The notes under the pieces were generated by a model. The model saw only the letters and a program-made list of their open reading frames with translations, made no database searches and was not told where the DNA came from. Below, piece by piece: positions 1-7,172 of a stretch of 15,999 nt of DNA. A program made the position numbers and the translations under genes. Position 1 is the stretch's first letter. Every line of letters starts with the position of its first letter. This DNA comes from Campylobacteraceae bacterium (GTDB lineage: Bacteria; Campylobacterota; Campylobacteria; Campylobacterales; UBA6016): assembly GCA_022758985.1 (NCBI GenBank), contig JAEMQC010000065.1, forward strand, positions 1 to 15,999. The letters are read 5' to 3'.

Positions 1-990
1 CTTAGGGTCGGGGATACGGTAACCGACGCTAAAAATCCTTGCAGCGAACCTGCCTCGGAGTTTAGAGAGCCTAGACCGTTCGTATTTGCTGGGTTTTATC
101 CAATTGATACGGATAAGTTTGAAGACCTTAGGGATGCTCTCGACAAGCTAAAGTTAAACGACGCATCGATCTCCTATGAGCCTGAAACATCGGCTGCACT
201 TGGATTTGGATTTAGGGTCGGTTTTTTGGGTTTACTTCACATGGAAGTTGTAAAAGAGCGGTTGGAGAGGGAGTTTGGACTAGACCTTATCGCTACCGCC
301 CCGACGGTTGTATATGAGGTGCGTTTGACGAACGGCGAGACGGTGAGGGTGCAAAATCCTTCAGAGCTACCGGACGTACAACGCATAGAAGCGATATACG
401 AACCTTACGTAAAAGCGACGGTAATAGTGCCAAACGACTTTGTGGGCAATATAATTACGCTTATGAACGATAGACGCGGACAGCAGCAAAAGATGGACTA
501 TATCGGTCAGGGTAGGGTGCTTTTGGTGTATGACGTGCCGCTCAATGAAATAGTAATCGACTTTTACGATAAACTAAAATCTGCCACTAAAGGCTATGCT
601 AGCTTTGATTATGAACCCCACGACTATAAGATGGGCGATCTCGTAAAGCTGGATATTAGAGTAGCCGGAGAGATAGTCGACGCACTTTCTCTTATCGTTC
701 CGAGACAAAAATCGGAGTATAGAGGCAGGGAACTTGTCAAAAAAATGAAAGAGCTGGTTCCAAGACAGCTTTTCGAGGTTGCCATACAGGCAAGCATAGG
801 AAATAGAGTAATTGCCAGAGAGACGGTAAAGTCTATGGGCAAAAATGTTACCGCAAAGTGTTATGGCGGTGATATTACAAGAAAAAGAAAGCTTTTAGAG
901 AAGCAAAAAGAGGGTAAAAAACGGATGAAGGCGATAGGCAAAGTAGAGCTTAGCCAAGACGCCTTCCTGGCCGTACTAAAACTAGACTAA
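1..990 (+). CDS. lepA: Elongation factor 4 (LepA), 3' part
   Basis: The frame is open from the first base of the window, so the gene is cut at its 5' end and about 329 C-terminal residues remain of a protein usually near 595-600. LepA is a ribosome-bound translational GTPase related to EF-G that acts on stalled or mistranslocated ribosomes. The GTPase domain lies outside the window. What remains matches the LepA back half: a [22 protein letters not shown] stretch, then [23 protein letters not shown], the EF-G domain V-like region, and the LepA-specific C-terminal domain ending in [13 protein letters not shown] followed by AFLAVLKLD, which is almost diagnostic. The TAA stop shares bases with the stop of the convergent small gene on the other strand, and no intrinsic terminator is visible between them. 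Identification is secure. Confidence 0.97.
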   Translation, partial: LRVGDTVTDAKNPCSEPASEFREPRPFVFAGFYPIDTDKFEDLRDALDKLKLNDASISYEPETSAALGFGFRVGFLGLLHMEVVKERLEREFGLDLIATAPTVVYEVRLTNGETVRVQNPSELPDVQRIEAIYEPYVKATVIVPNDFVGNIITLMNDRRGQQQKMDYIGQGRVLLVYDVPLNEIVIDFYDKLKSATKGYASFDYEPHDYKMGDLVKLDIRVAGEIVDALSLIVPRQKSEYRGRELVKKMKELVPRQLFEVAIQASIGNRVIARETVKSMGKNVTAKCYGGDITRKRKLLEKQKEGKKRMKAIGKVELSQDAFLAVLKLD

Positions 991-1175
991 AGAGATTCTT
1001 CTATCTCTTTGACAGCCTCTTTGATGGCGTCCAGTATAAGACGGGCGCTTGCGTTTTCATCGTTTTCGGGGACATCCCAGCCCGATACGGACAGATAGTT
1101 TTCATATACGGATTTTATATCCGATTTGATGTCGCTTTTTAGTTTTGCGACCTCTTTTTTTTCTATTTTCGACAT
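987..1175 (-). CDS. Conserved-looking small acidic protein, unknown function (62 aa)
   Basis: I do not recognise a named family. The start is set at the internal ATG at 1175 because an excellent AAAAAGGAG site sits five bases upstream. A longer frame to 1214 would put this ribosome site inside the coding sequence. The protein is Lys/Glu-rich and probably mostly helical: an N-terminal [19 protein letters not shown] stretch, a central [11 protein letters not shown] turn, and a C-terminal [16 protein letters not shown] amphipathic helix. There is no signal peptide, membrane segment or Cys pair, so it is likely cytoplasmic. It is transcribed divergently from the DEAD-box helicase across a 52-nt gap and runs tail to tail into lepA, with overlapping stop codons. 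The good ribosome site and sensible composition support a real gene; any function is open. Confidence 0.7.
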   Translation of the reverse strand: MSKIEKKEVAKLKSDIKSDIKSVYENYLSVSGWDVPENDENASARLILDAIKEAVKEIEESL

Positions 1176-1180
1176 TGGCG

Positions 1181-1189
1181 CTCCTTTTT
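1181..1189 (-). promoter_or_regulatory. Ribosome binding site fixing the start of the 62-aa gene
   Basis: On the minus strand AAAAAGGAG lies five bases before the ATG at 1175. It is among the best Shine-Dalgarno matches in the window and argues against the longer in-frame start at 1214. Confidence 0.75.
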
Positions 1190-1227
1190 GGGGTAATTGG
1201 GAAATAACAAACATAAAGGCATTTTAC

Positions 1228-2715
1228 ATGAGTTTTGATAATTTAGGATTAAACGAAAATATTTTAAGAGGAATAAAAGAGGCAGGTTTTACTGAGCCTA
1301 GCCCGATACAAGAACAGGCTATTCCAATAGTGCTAGAGGGTCACGATATGGTGGCTCAGGCGCAAACCGGTACGGGTAAGACGGCGGCTTTTGGCCTACC
1401 TGTTATGAGCAAAATAAACCCTCAGGGGGGCGTACAGGTACTAATCATTACTCCGACGCGTGAACTATGTATGCAAGTAAGCGACGAGCTATACAAACTT
1501 GGCAAATATGCAAACATAAAAACAGTTGCAGTTTACGGCGGACAAAGCATTTCAAGACAGGTTGATCTGATAAGCAGAGGGGCGCAAGTAGTTGTAGCTA
1601 CTCCTGGAAGACTTCTTGACCATCTTCTAAACGACAGGCTAAGGGATTTTAACCCGCAATATGTCATCCTTGACGAAGCCGACGAGATGCTAGATATGGG
1701 CTTTTTGGAGGACATCGAAGAGATATTCAAATTTTTGCCCGCAAGCAGACAGACGCTTCTATTCTCGGCAACAATGCCAAGAGAGATAAGAGCGCTTGCA
1801 GAAAAAATTCTGAAAGAGCCAAAAACGGTAAGCGTACAATCAAAAGAGGTAACTAGCGAAAACATTGAACAATACTTCTATGTGGTTGAGGATTGGGAGA
1901 GAAGCGATGCGGTCGTAAGACTTATCGATTATGAAGATCCAAGTAGGGCTATCGTATTTTGTAGAACAAAAAAAGATGCAGATGAGCTATCTACGACACT
2001 TGTGGCAAGAGGCTATCCGGCAAAAGCGCTTCACGGCGACCTTGAGCAAAGACAAAGGGAAGAGGTAATAAAAAGCTTCAAAGCCGGAAAAGTGCTTATT
2101 CTTGTGGCGACGGACGTTGCGGCTAGAGGCCTTGATATAGACAATGTAACGCACGTATTCAACTACCATATTCCGCTTGATCCTGAGAGCTACGTACACA
2201 GAATAGGCAGAACGGGACGCGCCGGAAAAGCTGGCAAGGCCGTAACGCTTGTAAAACCTCTTGAGTTTAGAGAGCTAAATAGAATCAAACAGGTTACAAA
2301 AGCTCAGATTTATCACATGGAAGTTCCGACGCTTGAAGATGTAAAAAGCAAAAAGATTACGAAGCTTGTGGATAAAATCAAGCATCAGCATATCACCGAT
2401 GAAGCGACGGAGCTATTTGCTCAAATGAGCAGCGAGATGGATATCTCAACTCTTTGTATGAAGCTTCTATCGAAAGTCGTTTCAAAAAACAAAGCGGAAG
2501 GCCCTTCTCATATAGGTATCAAAGGTAAAAATCTCGAGAGAATGATAGAAGCAAAATCGCAAGATAGAGACGGCAAAAGAGGCGGTAATAGAAGAGGGTT
2601 TGGCAACAGAGGCGGCGGATACAGAAATGATAGAGGCGGTTCAAGAGACGGCGGCTATAAAAACGATAGAAGCTCAAGAACATCAAGAGATAGAGACGGC
2701 AACAGAGGCAGGTGA
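1228..2715 (+). CDS. ATP-dependent DEAD-box RNA helicase with Arg/Gly-rich tail
   Basis: An RNA-unwinding ATPase of 495 residues, probably in the DeaD/CsdA-RhlE range of families involved in ribosome assembly, mRNA turnover and cold growth. The motifs are complete: Q motif at 21-30, Walker A AQTGTGKT at 45-52, PTREL at 76-80, TPGR at 125-128, DEAD at 149-152, SAT at 180-182, ATDVAARGLD near 294-303 and HRIGRTGR at 324-331. Residues about 370-430 form a helical extension like that after the core of DeaD-type helicases. The last 50 residues are a basic low-complexity tail rich in Arg, Gly, Asp and Asn, typical of nonspecific RNA binding. The start is placed at the ATG at 1228, preceded by AAAGG. 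The frame extends upstream to 1126 but there overlaps the divergent small gene and does not look like helicase. I withhold a symbol because the subfamily cannot be fixed by eye. Confidence 0.93.
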   Translation: MSFDNLGLNENILRGIKEAGFTEPSPIQEQAIPIVLEGHDMVAQAQTGTGKTAAFGLPVMSKINPQGGVQVLIITPTRELCMQVSDELYKLGKYANIKTVAVYGGQSISRQVDLISRGAQVVVATPGRLLDHLLNDRLRDFNPQYVILDEADEMLDMGFLEDIEEIFKFLPASRQTLLFSATMPREIRALAEKILKEPKTVSVQSKEVTSENIEQYFYVVEDWERSDAVVRLIDYEDPSRAIVFCRTKKDADELSTTLVARGYPAKALHGDLEQRQREEVIKSFKAGKVLILVATDVAARGLDIDNVTHVFNYHIPLDPESYVHRIGRTGRAGKAGKAVTLVKPLEFRELNRIKQVTKAQIYHMEVPTLEDVKSKKITKLVDKIKHQHITDEATELFAQMSSEMDISTLCMKLLSKVVSKNKAEGPSHIGIKGKNLERMIEAKSQDRDGKRGGNRRGFGNRGGGYRNDRGGSRDGGYKNDRSSRTSRDRDGNRGR

Positions 2716-3287
2716 TGCTTGGTTGCATTATATGCAATAATACAAGTATTTTGCATATATGTGACAAATGTCTAAAAGGGGCGCTTGCCCCGACCTTTAA
2801 AAGCCGTAAGATAGACGGTTTTGAGATATTTAGTTTCTACAAATACTCCGAAATAGAGCCGCTTATCCACTACAAACACAAAATGGCGGGAAGCTTTATC
2901 TTACGCCAGCTTGCAAATAATAGCTTCAAAAAATTCTCCCAAAACTTCGAGTATGATGGCAAAATATCGCTCATTGCAATAGATGATAAGACAAAGCATG
3001 GTTATTCACACACCGCCATACTTGCAAATGCTATGCGTTCAAGCGTGTTTAGGCCGCAATGGGGAGCTATGAGAGCCAAAAACGATGTCATATATGCAGG
3101 CCAAAGCCTAGAATTTAGGAAGAGCAATCCAAGAGAGTTTGACTTTAAGGGTGCAAGGCATAAAGATATAGTGCTGGTGGATGATATAGTGACCACGGGA
3201 ACGACACTGCTAGAAGCCAGAGCGTGTGCCGAGGCGGCCGGCTACGAAGCGCTTTTTGCGGTTACCTTAGCCGATGCGATGGAGTAA
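2715..3287 (+). CDS. comF: ComF-family phosphoribosyltransferase-like competence protein
   Basis: A ComF homologue of 190 residues (CtsW-like in Campylobacter), cytoplasmic and needed in many naturally transformable bacteria for handling incoming single-stranded DNA. The N terminus carries a zinc-finger-like set of cysteines (C4, C7, C16, C19). The C-terminal half has the PRPP-binding signature VLVDDIVTTGTT at about 153-164, the hallmark of type I phosphoribosyltransferases. The ATG at 2715 overlaps the helicase TGA (TGATG), which suggests translational coupling; an adjacent GTG at 2712 is a possible alternative start. It is therefore probably co-transcribed with the helicase. Length is in the lower part of the ComF range. 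Family assignment is firm; the role in competence is inferred from homologues. Confidence 0.88.
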   Translation: MLGCIICNNTSILHICDKCLKGALAPTFKSRKIDGFEIFSFYKYSEIEPLIHYKHKMAGSFILRQLANNSFKKFSQNFEYDGKISLIAIDDKTKHGYSHTAILANAMRSSVFRPQWGAMRAKNDVIYAGQSLEFRKSNPREFDFKGARHKDIVLVDDIVTTGTTLLEARACAEAAGYEALFAVTLADAME

Positions 3288-3336
3288 AAATATAACGCAA
3301 ATTATAACACCGTCAAGATATACTTTAGACCTCTCC

Positions 3337-3360
3337 TAAATTTTTTTGATTAGTCGATAT
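3337..3360 (+). promoter_or_regulatory. Candidate sigma-28 (FliA) promoter of the FlaG gene
   Basis: CGATAT at 3355-3360 matches the CGATWT -10 element known for Campylobacter sigma-28 promoters. TAAATTTT at 3337-3344 resembles the TAAAGTTT -35 box, but the spacing is shorter than the enteric consensus; in this group the -35 is weakly conserved. The element lies 40 nt before the start codon of a flagellar gene, which is the right context. No transcript data are available here. Confidence 0.5.
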
Positions 3361-3400
3361 AGTCTATAACCAAAATAATCCCAACGAGGGGAGTTTAGTT

Positions 3401-3925
3401 ATGGCAAACTATAATATCAATATTGGCGCTAATAGCGGTTACAATTACGCTTATACAAAGCCGATAGAGGCCGAACAACAGCAAAAGAAGGTTGATGCGT
3501 CTATAGGTGGCGCAACGGTCAATACACAAAATATGACGATTGCAACAGTGGCTCCAGCAGAACAGGTCGAGACACCTAAAAATATAGAAAAAGCACAAAA
3601 GACACAAAAAAATAGCGAAGTAAAATCTCTGTACGAGGCACAGCAAGAAGAGATCAAAAGGCAAGAAGAAGAGAGAAAAAGAAGAGCCGAAGAAGAGAGA
3701 AGGGCAGAATATCTCAAAGAACTATCGGATAAGCTTAACAAACGGATGAATAGCTTTAGCAAGCATATTAAATTCGGTATCAACGACAGAGCTGATTCTA
3801 TAGTTGTTTCTATAATTGAGCAAAATAATGAAAAAAAATTAAAAGAGTTATCTGAGGAGGATGCCGATAAGTTGTTTAGAAGACTTGATTATGTGCTTGG
3901 AGTTTTGTTTGATAACAAGGCGTAA
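3401..3925 (+). CDS. flaG: FlaG-family flagellar protein with coiled-coil insert
   Basis: A 174-residue protein. Its last 70 residues read as a FlaG domain: an LNKRMNSFSKHIKFGIND segment, a DSIVVSIIE strand, a short acidic helix, and the C-terminal signature YVLGVLFDNKA, close to the GLLFDKKA ending of FlaG proteins. FlaG acts in flagellar filament length or assembly and is usually next to fliD; here it stands alone, between comF and oorC. Residues 1-60 are Asn/Gln/Thr-rich and disordered-looking. Residues about 74-112 are very rich in Glu, Arg and Lys (EEIKRQEEERKRRAEEERR) and probably form a charged coiled coil or single helix not typical of short FlaG proteins. GAGGGGAG seven bases before the ATG fixes the start. 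A sigma-28-like box upstream fits late flagellar expression. Confidence in family is moderate to good. Confidence 0.72.
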   Translation: MANYNINIGANSGYNYAYTKPIEAEQQQKKVDASIGGATVNTQNMTIATVAPAEQVETPKNIEKAQKTQKNSEVKSLYEAQQEEIKRQEEERKRRAEEERRAEYLKELSDKLNKRMNSFSKHIKFGINDRADSIVVSIIEQNNEKKLKELSEEDADKLFRRLDYVLGVLFDNKA

Positions 3926-3941
3926 GATGGATTACTCCATC
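3926..3941. other. Short inverted repeat between convergent flaG and oorC
   Basis: GATGGA and TCCATC flank a four-base loop exactly at the junction of two convergent genes, including the oorC stop codon. A six-base-pair hairpin could form in either transcript. Neither side is followed by a T tract, so it is a weak terminator at best. It is the only structure at this junction. Confidence 0.25.
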
Positions 3942-4534
3942 GTACACCCTTTATCGTTGCAAGAGGCATGATGAGTTTTTCCGGCGAGAGCGTCTAGGGC
4001 ATATTTTTCACCGAGCTCGTAGGCCTTGATGTTAATATCATGAACTTTTGCAGGAACTTTTGAGAGCATAACCTCTTTAAGTAGTTCTCTGTCGATTGCC
4101 TTCATAAAAGTATTTGCTATCGCAAGCGCTATAACCGATTGGGTGATAACATTTCCCACTTCTTCTTTTGCTATCGTAATGATAGGAATCTCTACAATAT
4201 TCCATTTTTTTCTATCTTCATCGGTCGGCTTAACAAGGTTTGGTTCGATAACTATCGTGCCGCCTTCAGAAACGCCGTTTTTAAACAGATTATAGCTTAC
4301 TTGCGCAACTGAGAGCATAAAGTCTATTTCGCCGTCGTTTGCATATGGATAAAAAATCTCTTCATCATCAAGCGTAATGTCAACAACGGTAGGCCCGCCC
4401 CTAACTTGCGACGTATAAGTCGCAGTTTTAAGGCCGTAACCGCCAGTTTTTATTTTTGCTGCAGCAAAAATCTCGCCCGCAAGAAGGACGCCCTGTCCGC
4501 CAACGCCCGTAAATCTCATTAGTGTTCTAGCCAT
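3932..4534 (-). CDS. oorC: 2-oxoglutarate:acceptor oxidoreductase, gamma subunit
   Basis: The 200-residue gamma subunit of the four-part OorDABC enzyme, which interconverts 2-oxoglutarate plus CoA and succinyl-CoA plus CO2 using a low-potential electron carrier (ferredoxin or flavodoxin). The family signature is at the N terminus: MRFTGVGGQGVLLAGEIFAAA, then YTSQVRGGPTVVDITL at roughly 40-55. It is last in the block; its ATG follows the oorB stop by 11 nt with GGAG in the gap. The C-terminal tail, HHASCNDKGC followed by TME, holds two Cys and two His and is hydrophilic; I see no function for it. The stop codon falls within a short inverted repeat facing flaG. Very secure given the neighbours. 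Confidence 0.94.
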   Translation of the reverse strand: MARTLMRFTGVGGQGVLLAGEIFAAAKIKTGGYGLKTATYTSQVRGGPTVVDITLDDEEIFYPYANDGEIDFMLSVAQVSYNLFKNGVSEGGTIVIEPNLVKPTDEDRKKWNIVEIPIITIAKEEVGNVITQSVIALAIANTFMKAIDRELLKEVMLSKVPAKVHDINIKAYELGEKYALDALAGKTHHASCNDKGCTME

Positions 4535-4545
4535 CGTGCGCCTCC

Positions 4546-5403
4546 TTATATCTTTTTCTCAAAGTCGTCTTGAGTAAGGGCTTTTCTTTTGCCTTGGTGA
4601 ACAGCGATAATTTCTTTATACATATCGCAGTACTCTTTGGCATTTTCGTCATGTTTTAGTATGCCCGTAGGGAATGTATTCATCTGCTCCGCTGGTTCCA
4701 TTTTTTCCCATTTCGTTTTAGAGGCAGTGATAGAATCGATCCACTCAAGATTTTTCATGGCTGAATCCATCTTATTTTTTCTGCCAAGATTTATGTGGCA
4801 ATTTGAGAAGATGTCAAAGAAACTAAATCCTTTGTGTTGGAAGCCTTTGATTAGTGTTTTTTCTAGTTTTTTAGGGTCAAGTATGGTCTCTCTGGCGACA
4901 AATGATGCGCCTGCCGCTTCAGCAAGTTTGCAAGCATCAAAAGTAGGGTCTATATTTCCTGCTGTCTGGCTAACGGTCCACATACCTTGAGGGGTAGTAG
5001 GGGATGTTTGCGAGTTTGTAAGACCGTAGATGAAGTTGTTGATAACTATCATATTTATGTCTATATTTCTTCTTGCGCCGTGAATTGTGTGGTTACCGCC
5101 AATTGCTAGCGCATCACCGTCACCGGCAACGCATATAACATGTTTATCCGGGTTTGCTAGTTTAATACCGGTTGCAAAAGCCACTGTTCTACCATGAGTA
5201 GTGTGTACCGTGTTGCAGTTGATATAAGAAGAAAATCTTCCCGAGCATCCTATGCCTGAAACAACACATACATCGTCCATGTTCCAACCGCAAGCTTCGA
5301 TTGCTCTAATAACCGCTTTAAGTATAACGCCGTCGCCACACCCCCAACACCAAAGTGTCGGCATCTTCTCTAGTCTTAGATATTCATCGTAGTTGTATGC
5401 CAT
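4546..5403 (-). CDS. oorB: 2-oxoglutarate:acceptor oxidoreductase, beta (TPP) subunit
   Basis: The thiamine-diphosphate and Fe-S subunit, 285 residues. The TPP/Mg motif GDGDALAIGG begins at residue 94 and closes with INN at 121-123, the expected distance. Four cysteines fit the [4Fe-4S] pattern of 2-oxoacid:ferredoxin oxidoreductases: C19 and C22 in LWCWGCGDG, C53 in GIGCSGR, and C202 in DIFSNC, where relatives have a SPC motif. These features place the catalytic centre and the proximal cluster in this subunit, which pairs with OorA. The ATG lies two bases after the oorA TAA, with AAGGGGA inside the end of oorA, implying coupled translation. Family and role are clear; the direction used in the cell (oxidative or reductive) cannot be read from sequence. 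Confidence 0.96.
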   Translation of the reverse strand: MAYNYDEYLRLEKMPTLWCWGCGDGVILKAVIRAIEACGWNMDDVCVVSGIGCSGRFSSYINCNTVHTTHGRTVAFATGIKLANPDKHVICVAGDGDALAIGGNHTIHGARRNIDINMIVINNFIYGLTNSQTSPTTPQGMWTVSQTAGNIDPTFDACKLAEAAGASFVARETILDPKKLEKTLIKGFQHKGFSFFDIFSNCHINLGRKNKMDSAMKNLEWIDSITASKTKWEKMEPAEQMNTFPTGILKHDENAKEYCDMYKEIIAVHQGKRKALTQDDFEKKI

Positions 5404-5405
5404 TG

Positions 5406-6548
5406 TTACATCCCCTTCACTTTTTCTACTATTTCATATGGAGAGATTGCTCTACCGTTTACTTTGTATAGACCTTGTATGTCAAGTCTTCCGGAGACTC
5501 TTTCTACTTCTTCTGTGTATTGTCTGATGTTTAGCTCTACGCAAAGCACTTTTTTTACTTTATCCGTAAAGTGTCTTATTCTTTTTGCCGGGCTTGGCCA
5601 AAGTGTGATAGGTCTAAATAGTCCAGCCTTGATTCCATCTCGTCTGAGGTGTCTAATAGCCTCTTTGGCCGCAAGTGAAACGGAGCCGTAAGCTATTATT
5701 AGCACGTCGTCTGCGCCTAGGTCGTCGCACATAAACTCTTCGTTTAGCTCAAGCTCATCGGTATGCATCATAACTTTATCTTCAAGTCTTTGGATCAGCT
5801 TTCTGCATGTTTCGATCTCTTCTGTCGGAAAGCCTTTTGCATCGTGATGTAGACCGGTAAAGTGGTATCTATACCCCTTGAACATAGGGTTTAGTACGGC
5901 AGGCTCATCTGGACCGACGCCATAAGGTCTATAATCGGCAGGAGCTCCAGTAAACTCTTTTCTTGGTTTAATACCTGCTTTTACCTCTTCAAGAGTAGGT
6001 ATCATGGCTTTACCGTGCATATGACCTAGCGTTTCGTCCGATAGAACGATAACCGGCTGCATAAATCTATCCGCAAGATTGAAAGCTCTTACTACTTCGG
6101 TATAGCACTCTGCAAGGTTTCCCGGGCAAAGAGTGATTGAGCGGTAGTCGCCGTGGCTAGGATTTTTCGCTTGTCTGACATCGCCTTGACTTACCCTTGT
6201 AGGAAGACCAGTAGAAGGGCCACCTCTCATTACATCTACAAGCACCAAAGGCACCTCTGCCATTTGTGCAAGACCTAGATTTTCGGCCTTTAGCGATACG
6301 CCCGGGCCAGATGTCGCAGTCATAGATCTTACGCCGCTCATAGAAGCGCCGATAGCAGCAGCTATACCGGCTATCTCATCTTCCATTTGTATGCATGTGC
6401 CGCCGACTTCAGGCAGAAGGTCGGATATTGTGTGCATAATTTCGCTTGACGGAGTAATAGGGTATCCTCCGAAAAATCTACATCCTGCATCGACGGCAGC
6501 AATTGCCGCTAGGTCGTTTCCTGTGGATATTATCTCTCTAGTTGCCAT
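5406..6548 (-). CDS. oorA: 2-oxoglutarate:acceptor oxidoreductase, alpha subunit
   Basis: The large 380-residue alpha subunit, which supplies the pyrimidine-side TPP-binding and CoA-related domains. Visible motifs are GGYPITPSSEI at 27-37 (the typical YPITPS loop), QMEDEIAGIAAAIGAS at 54-69, the SGPGVSLKAENLG loop near 80-92, and GPSTGLPTR at 110-118, common in the 2-oxoglutarate branch of the family. A transketolase-C-like domain occupies the last third. The start is the ATG at 6548 because GAGGAGA lies five bases upstream; a TTG at 6566 would give six extra residues but swallow this site. The gap to the oorD stop is ten bases. This is the second gene of the tightly packed oorDABC run. Confidence 0.96.
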   Translation of the reverse strand: MATREIISTGNDLAAIAAVDAGCRFFGGYPITPSSEIMHTISDLLPEVGGTCIQMEDEIAGIAAAIGASMSGVRSMTATSGPGVSLKAENLGLAQMAEVPLVLVDVMRGGPSTGLPTRVSQGDVRQAKNPSHGDYRSITLCPGNLAECYTEVVRAFNLADRFMQPVIVLSDETLGHMHGKAMIPTLEEVKAGIKPRKEFTGAPADYRPYGVGPDEPAVLNPMFKGYRYHFTGLHHDAKGFPTEEIETCRKLIQRLEDKVMMHTDELELNEEFMCDDLGADDVLIIAYGSVSLAAKEAIRHLRRDGIKAGLFRPITLWPSPAKRIRHFTDKVKKVLCVELNIRQYTEEVERVSGRLDIQGLYKVNGRAISPYEIVEKVKGM

Positions 6549-6553
6549 TGATT

Positions 6554-6560
6554 TCTCCTC
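6554..6560 (-). promoter_or_regulatory. Ribosome binding site fixing the oorA start
   Basis: GAGGAGA on the minus strand overlaps the last bases of the oorD TGA and sits five bases before the ATG at 6548. It rules against the upstream TTG. Confidence 0.75.
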
Positions 6561-6873
6561 ACCCAACGCTTCTATATTTATTTTTTACGATAGCTTCTTG
6601 TCTGGCTCTCGCCTCTTCTGTCAGCTTCGCAAATTTGTACTCTTCTTTTGTAGATACGAATATTGCAAAGTCAGGACAACTAAGTTCGCAATCTTGACAG
6701 CCTATGCAGCTTTCCGGATGAAGCACCTTTACCATTGCGCCAAGCGTACTTGACGGATCCGGCACCATCGCAAGAACGCCCGCCGGGCAAACCGAAACAC
6801 ATACGTCGCAAGCTTTGCATCTTTTTTCGTCTACCCAAACCGGGGTATTTGCCGGAGCTTTTAAAACACCCAT
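6559..6873 (-). CDS. oorD: 2-oxoglutarate:acceptor oxidoreductase, ferredoxin-like delta subunit
   Basis: A 104-residue 2x[4Fe-4S] ferredoxin subunit. Two full CxxCxxCxxxCP motifs are present: C19, C22, C25, C29 (CKACDVCVSVCP) and C56, C59, C62, C66 (CIGCQDCELSCP). Each final cysteine donates to the other cluster in this fold. It relays electrons between the TPP centre of OorAB and an external low-potential carrier. AAAAAGGAG seven bases upstream makes the ATG at 6873 a firm start. It is the first of the four oor genes and follows a 299-nt AT-rich gap after sucD, so oorDABC may have its own promoter or a processed leader there. The charged helix after the second cluster is common in OorD proteins. 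Confidence 0.95.
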   Translation of the reverse strand: MGVLKAPANTPVWVDEKRCKACDVCVSVCPAGVLAMVPDPSSTLGAMVKVLHPESCIGCQDCELSCPDFAIFVSTKEEYKFAKLTEEARARQEAIVKNKYRSVG

Positions 6874-6949
6874 TACTTATCTCCTTTTTATAGTTTCAAA
6901 TTTTCCTATAGCTAAGAAACAAACTCTTTGCTTTACCGGACAATTTACT

Positions 6950-6968
6950 CTCTTTGATAACCAAAGAG
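6950..6968. other. Perfect seven-base-pair stem-loop upstream of oorD
   Basis: CTCTTTG and CAAAGAG flank a five-base loop. On the + strand a run of seven T follows eight bases later, but no + strand gene ends here. On the transcribed minus strand no T run follows. It is therefore better read as a leader or processing structure than as a terminator. Confidence 0.35.
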
Positions 6969-7036
6969 TAGCCTAGTTTTTTTAAAGCTAAAGCGCCTTT
7001 TGCCATTTGAGTTTAATCTTTTATTTTTAATGTTAC

Positions 7037-7064
7037 TTTTTTACCAGCAATGGTAGTCAAAAAA
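7037..7064. other. Bulged inverted repeat in the sucD-oorD gap
   Basis: TACCA and TGGTA flank a four-base loop, and runs of six T and six A outside them can extend the pairing across a three-base bulge. No T tract follows on the transcribed strand, so it lacks the terminator form. Confidence 0.25.
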
Positions 7065-7172
7065 CTGTATAAATTAGTATCAAGAGCTTTAGTTATCGTA
7101 GTTGGATGACCAAAGCCCATTATTCGCTAAATTTTTACAAATCTGTTCTGTCTTGTAAAAGCGTTGTAACTT

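Larger units (their letters stand above)
6874..7172 (-). other. AT-rich sucD-oorD intergenic region with stem-loops and two short ORFs
   Basis: This 299-nt gap is much longer than the 1-20 nt junctions from mdh to oorC apart from this one, and is visibly richer in A and T than its neighbours. It holds two inverted repeats (6950-6968 and 7037-7064). On the minus strand there are two short reading frames in the same phase: 7120-7013 (35 codons, starts MGFGHPTT) and 7006-6896 (36 codons, starts MAKGALALKK). They are separated by a single TAA plus two codons. Neither has a clear ribosome site and I recognise neither product. I see no clear sigma-70 promoter, although GTAACAT followed by an A-rich stretch near 7017-7035 could form part of one. 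It could be a regulatory leader, a processing region or a decayed gene. Confidence 0.4.

Noticed and set aside
1131..1160. GTCGC/GCGAC stem followed by a T run, resembling a + strand terminator
   Set aside because: The stem is only five base pairs with an eleven-base loop and lies inside the coding sequence of the 62-aa gene; no + strand transcript needs to end there apart from distant lepA.
1126..1227. N-terminal extension of the helicase frame upstream of 1228
   Set aside because: It overlaps the well-supported divergent small gene, is not helicase-like, and the ATG at 1228 has a ribosome site followed at once by a typical DEAD-box N terminus.
7017..7035. Similarity between GTAACAT plus A-rich sequence here and at 15113-15130
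   Set aside because: The match is mostly low-complexity A and T, and a six-base word is expected several times by chance in a window this size.
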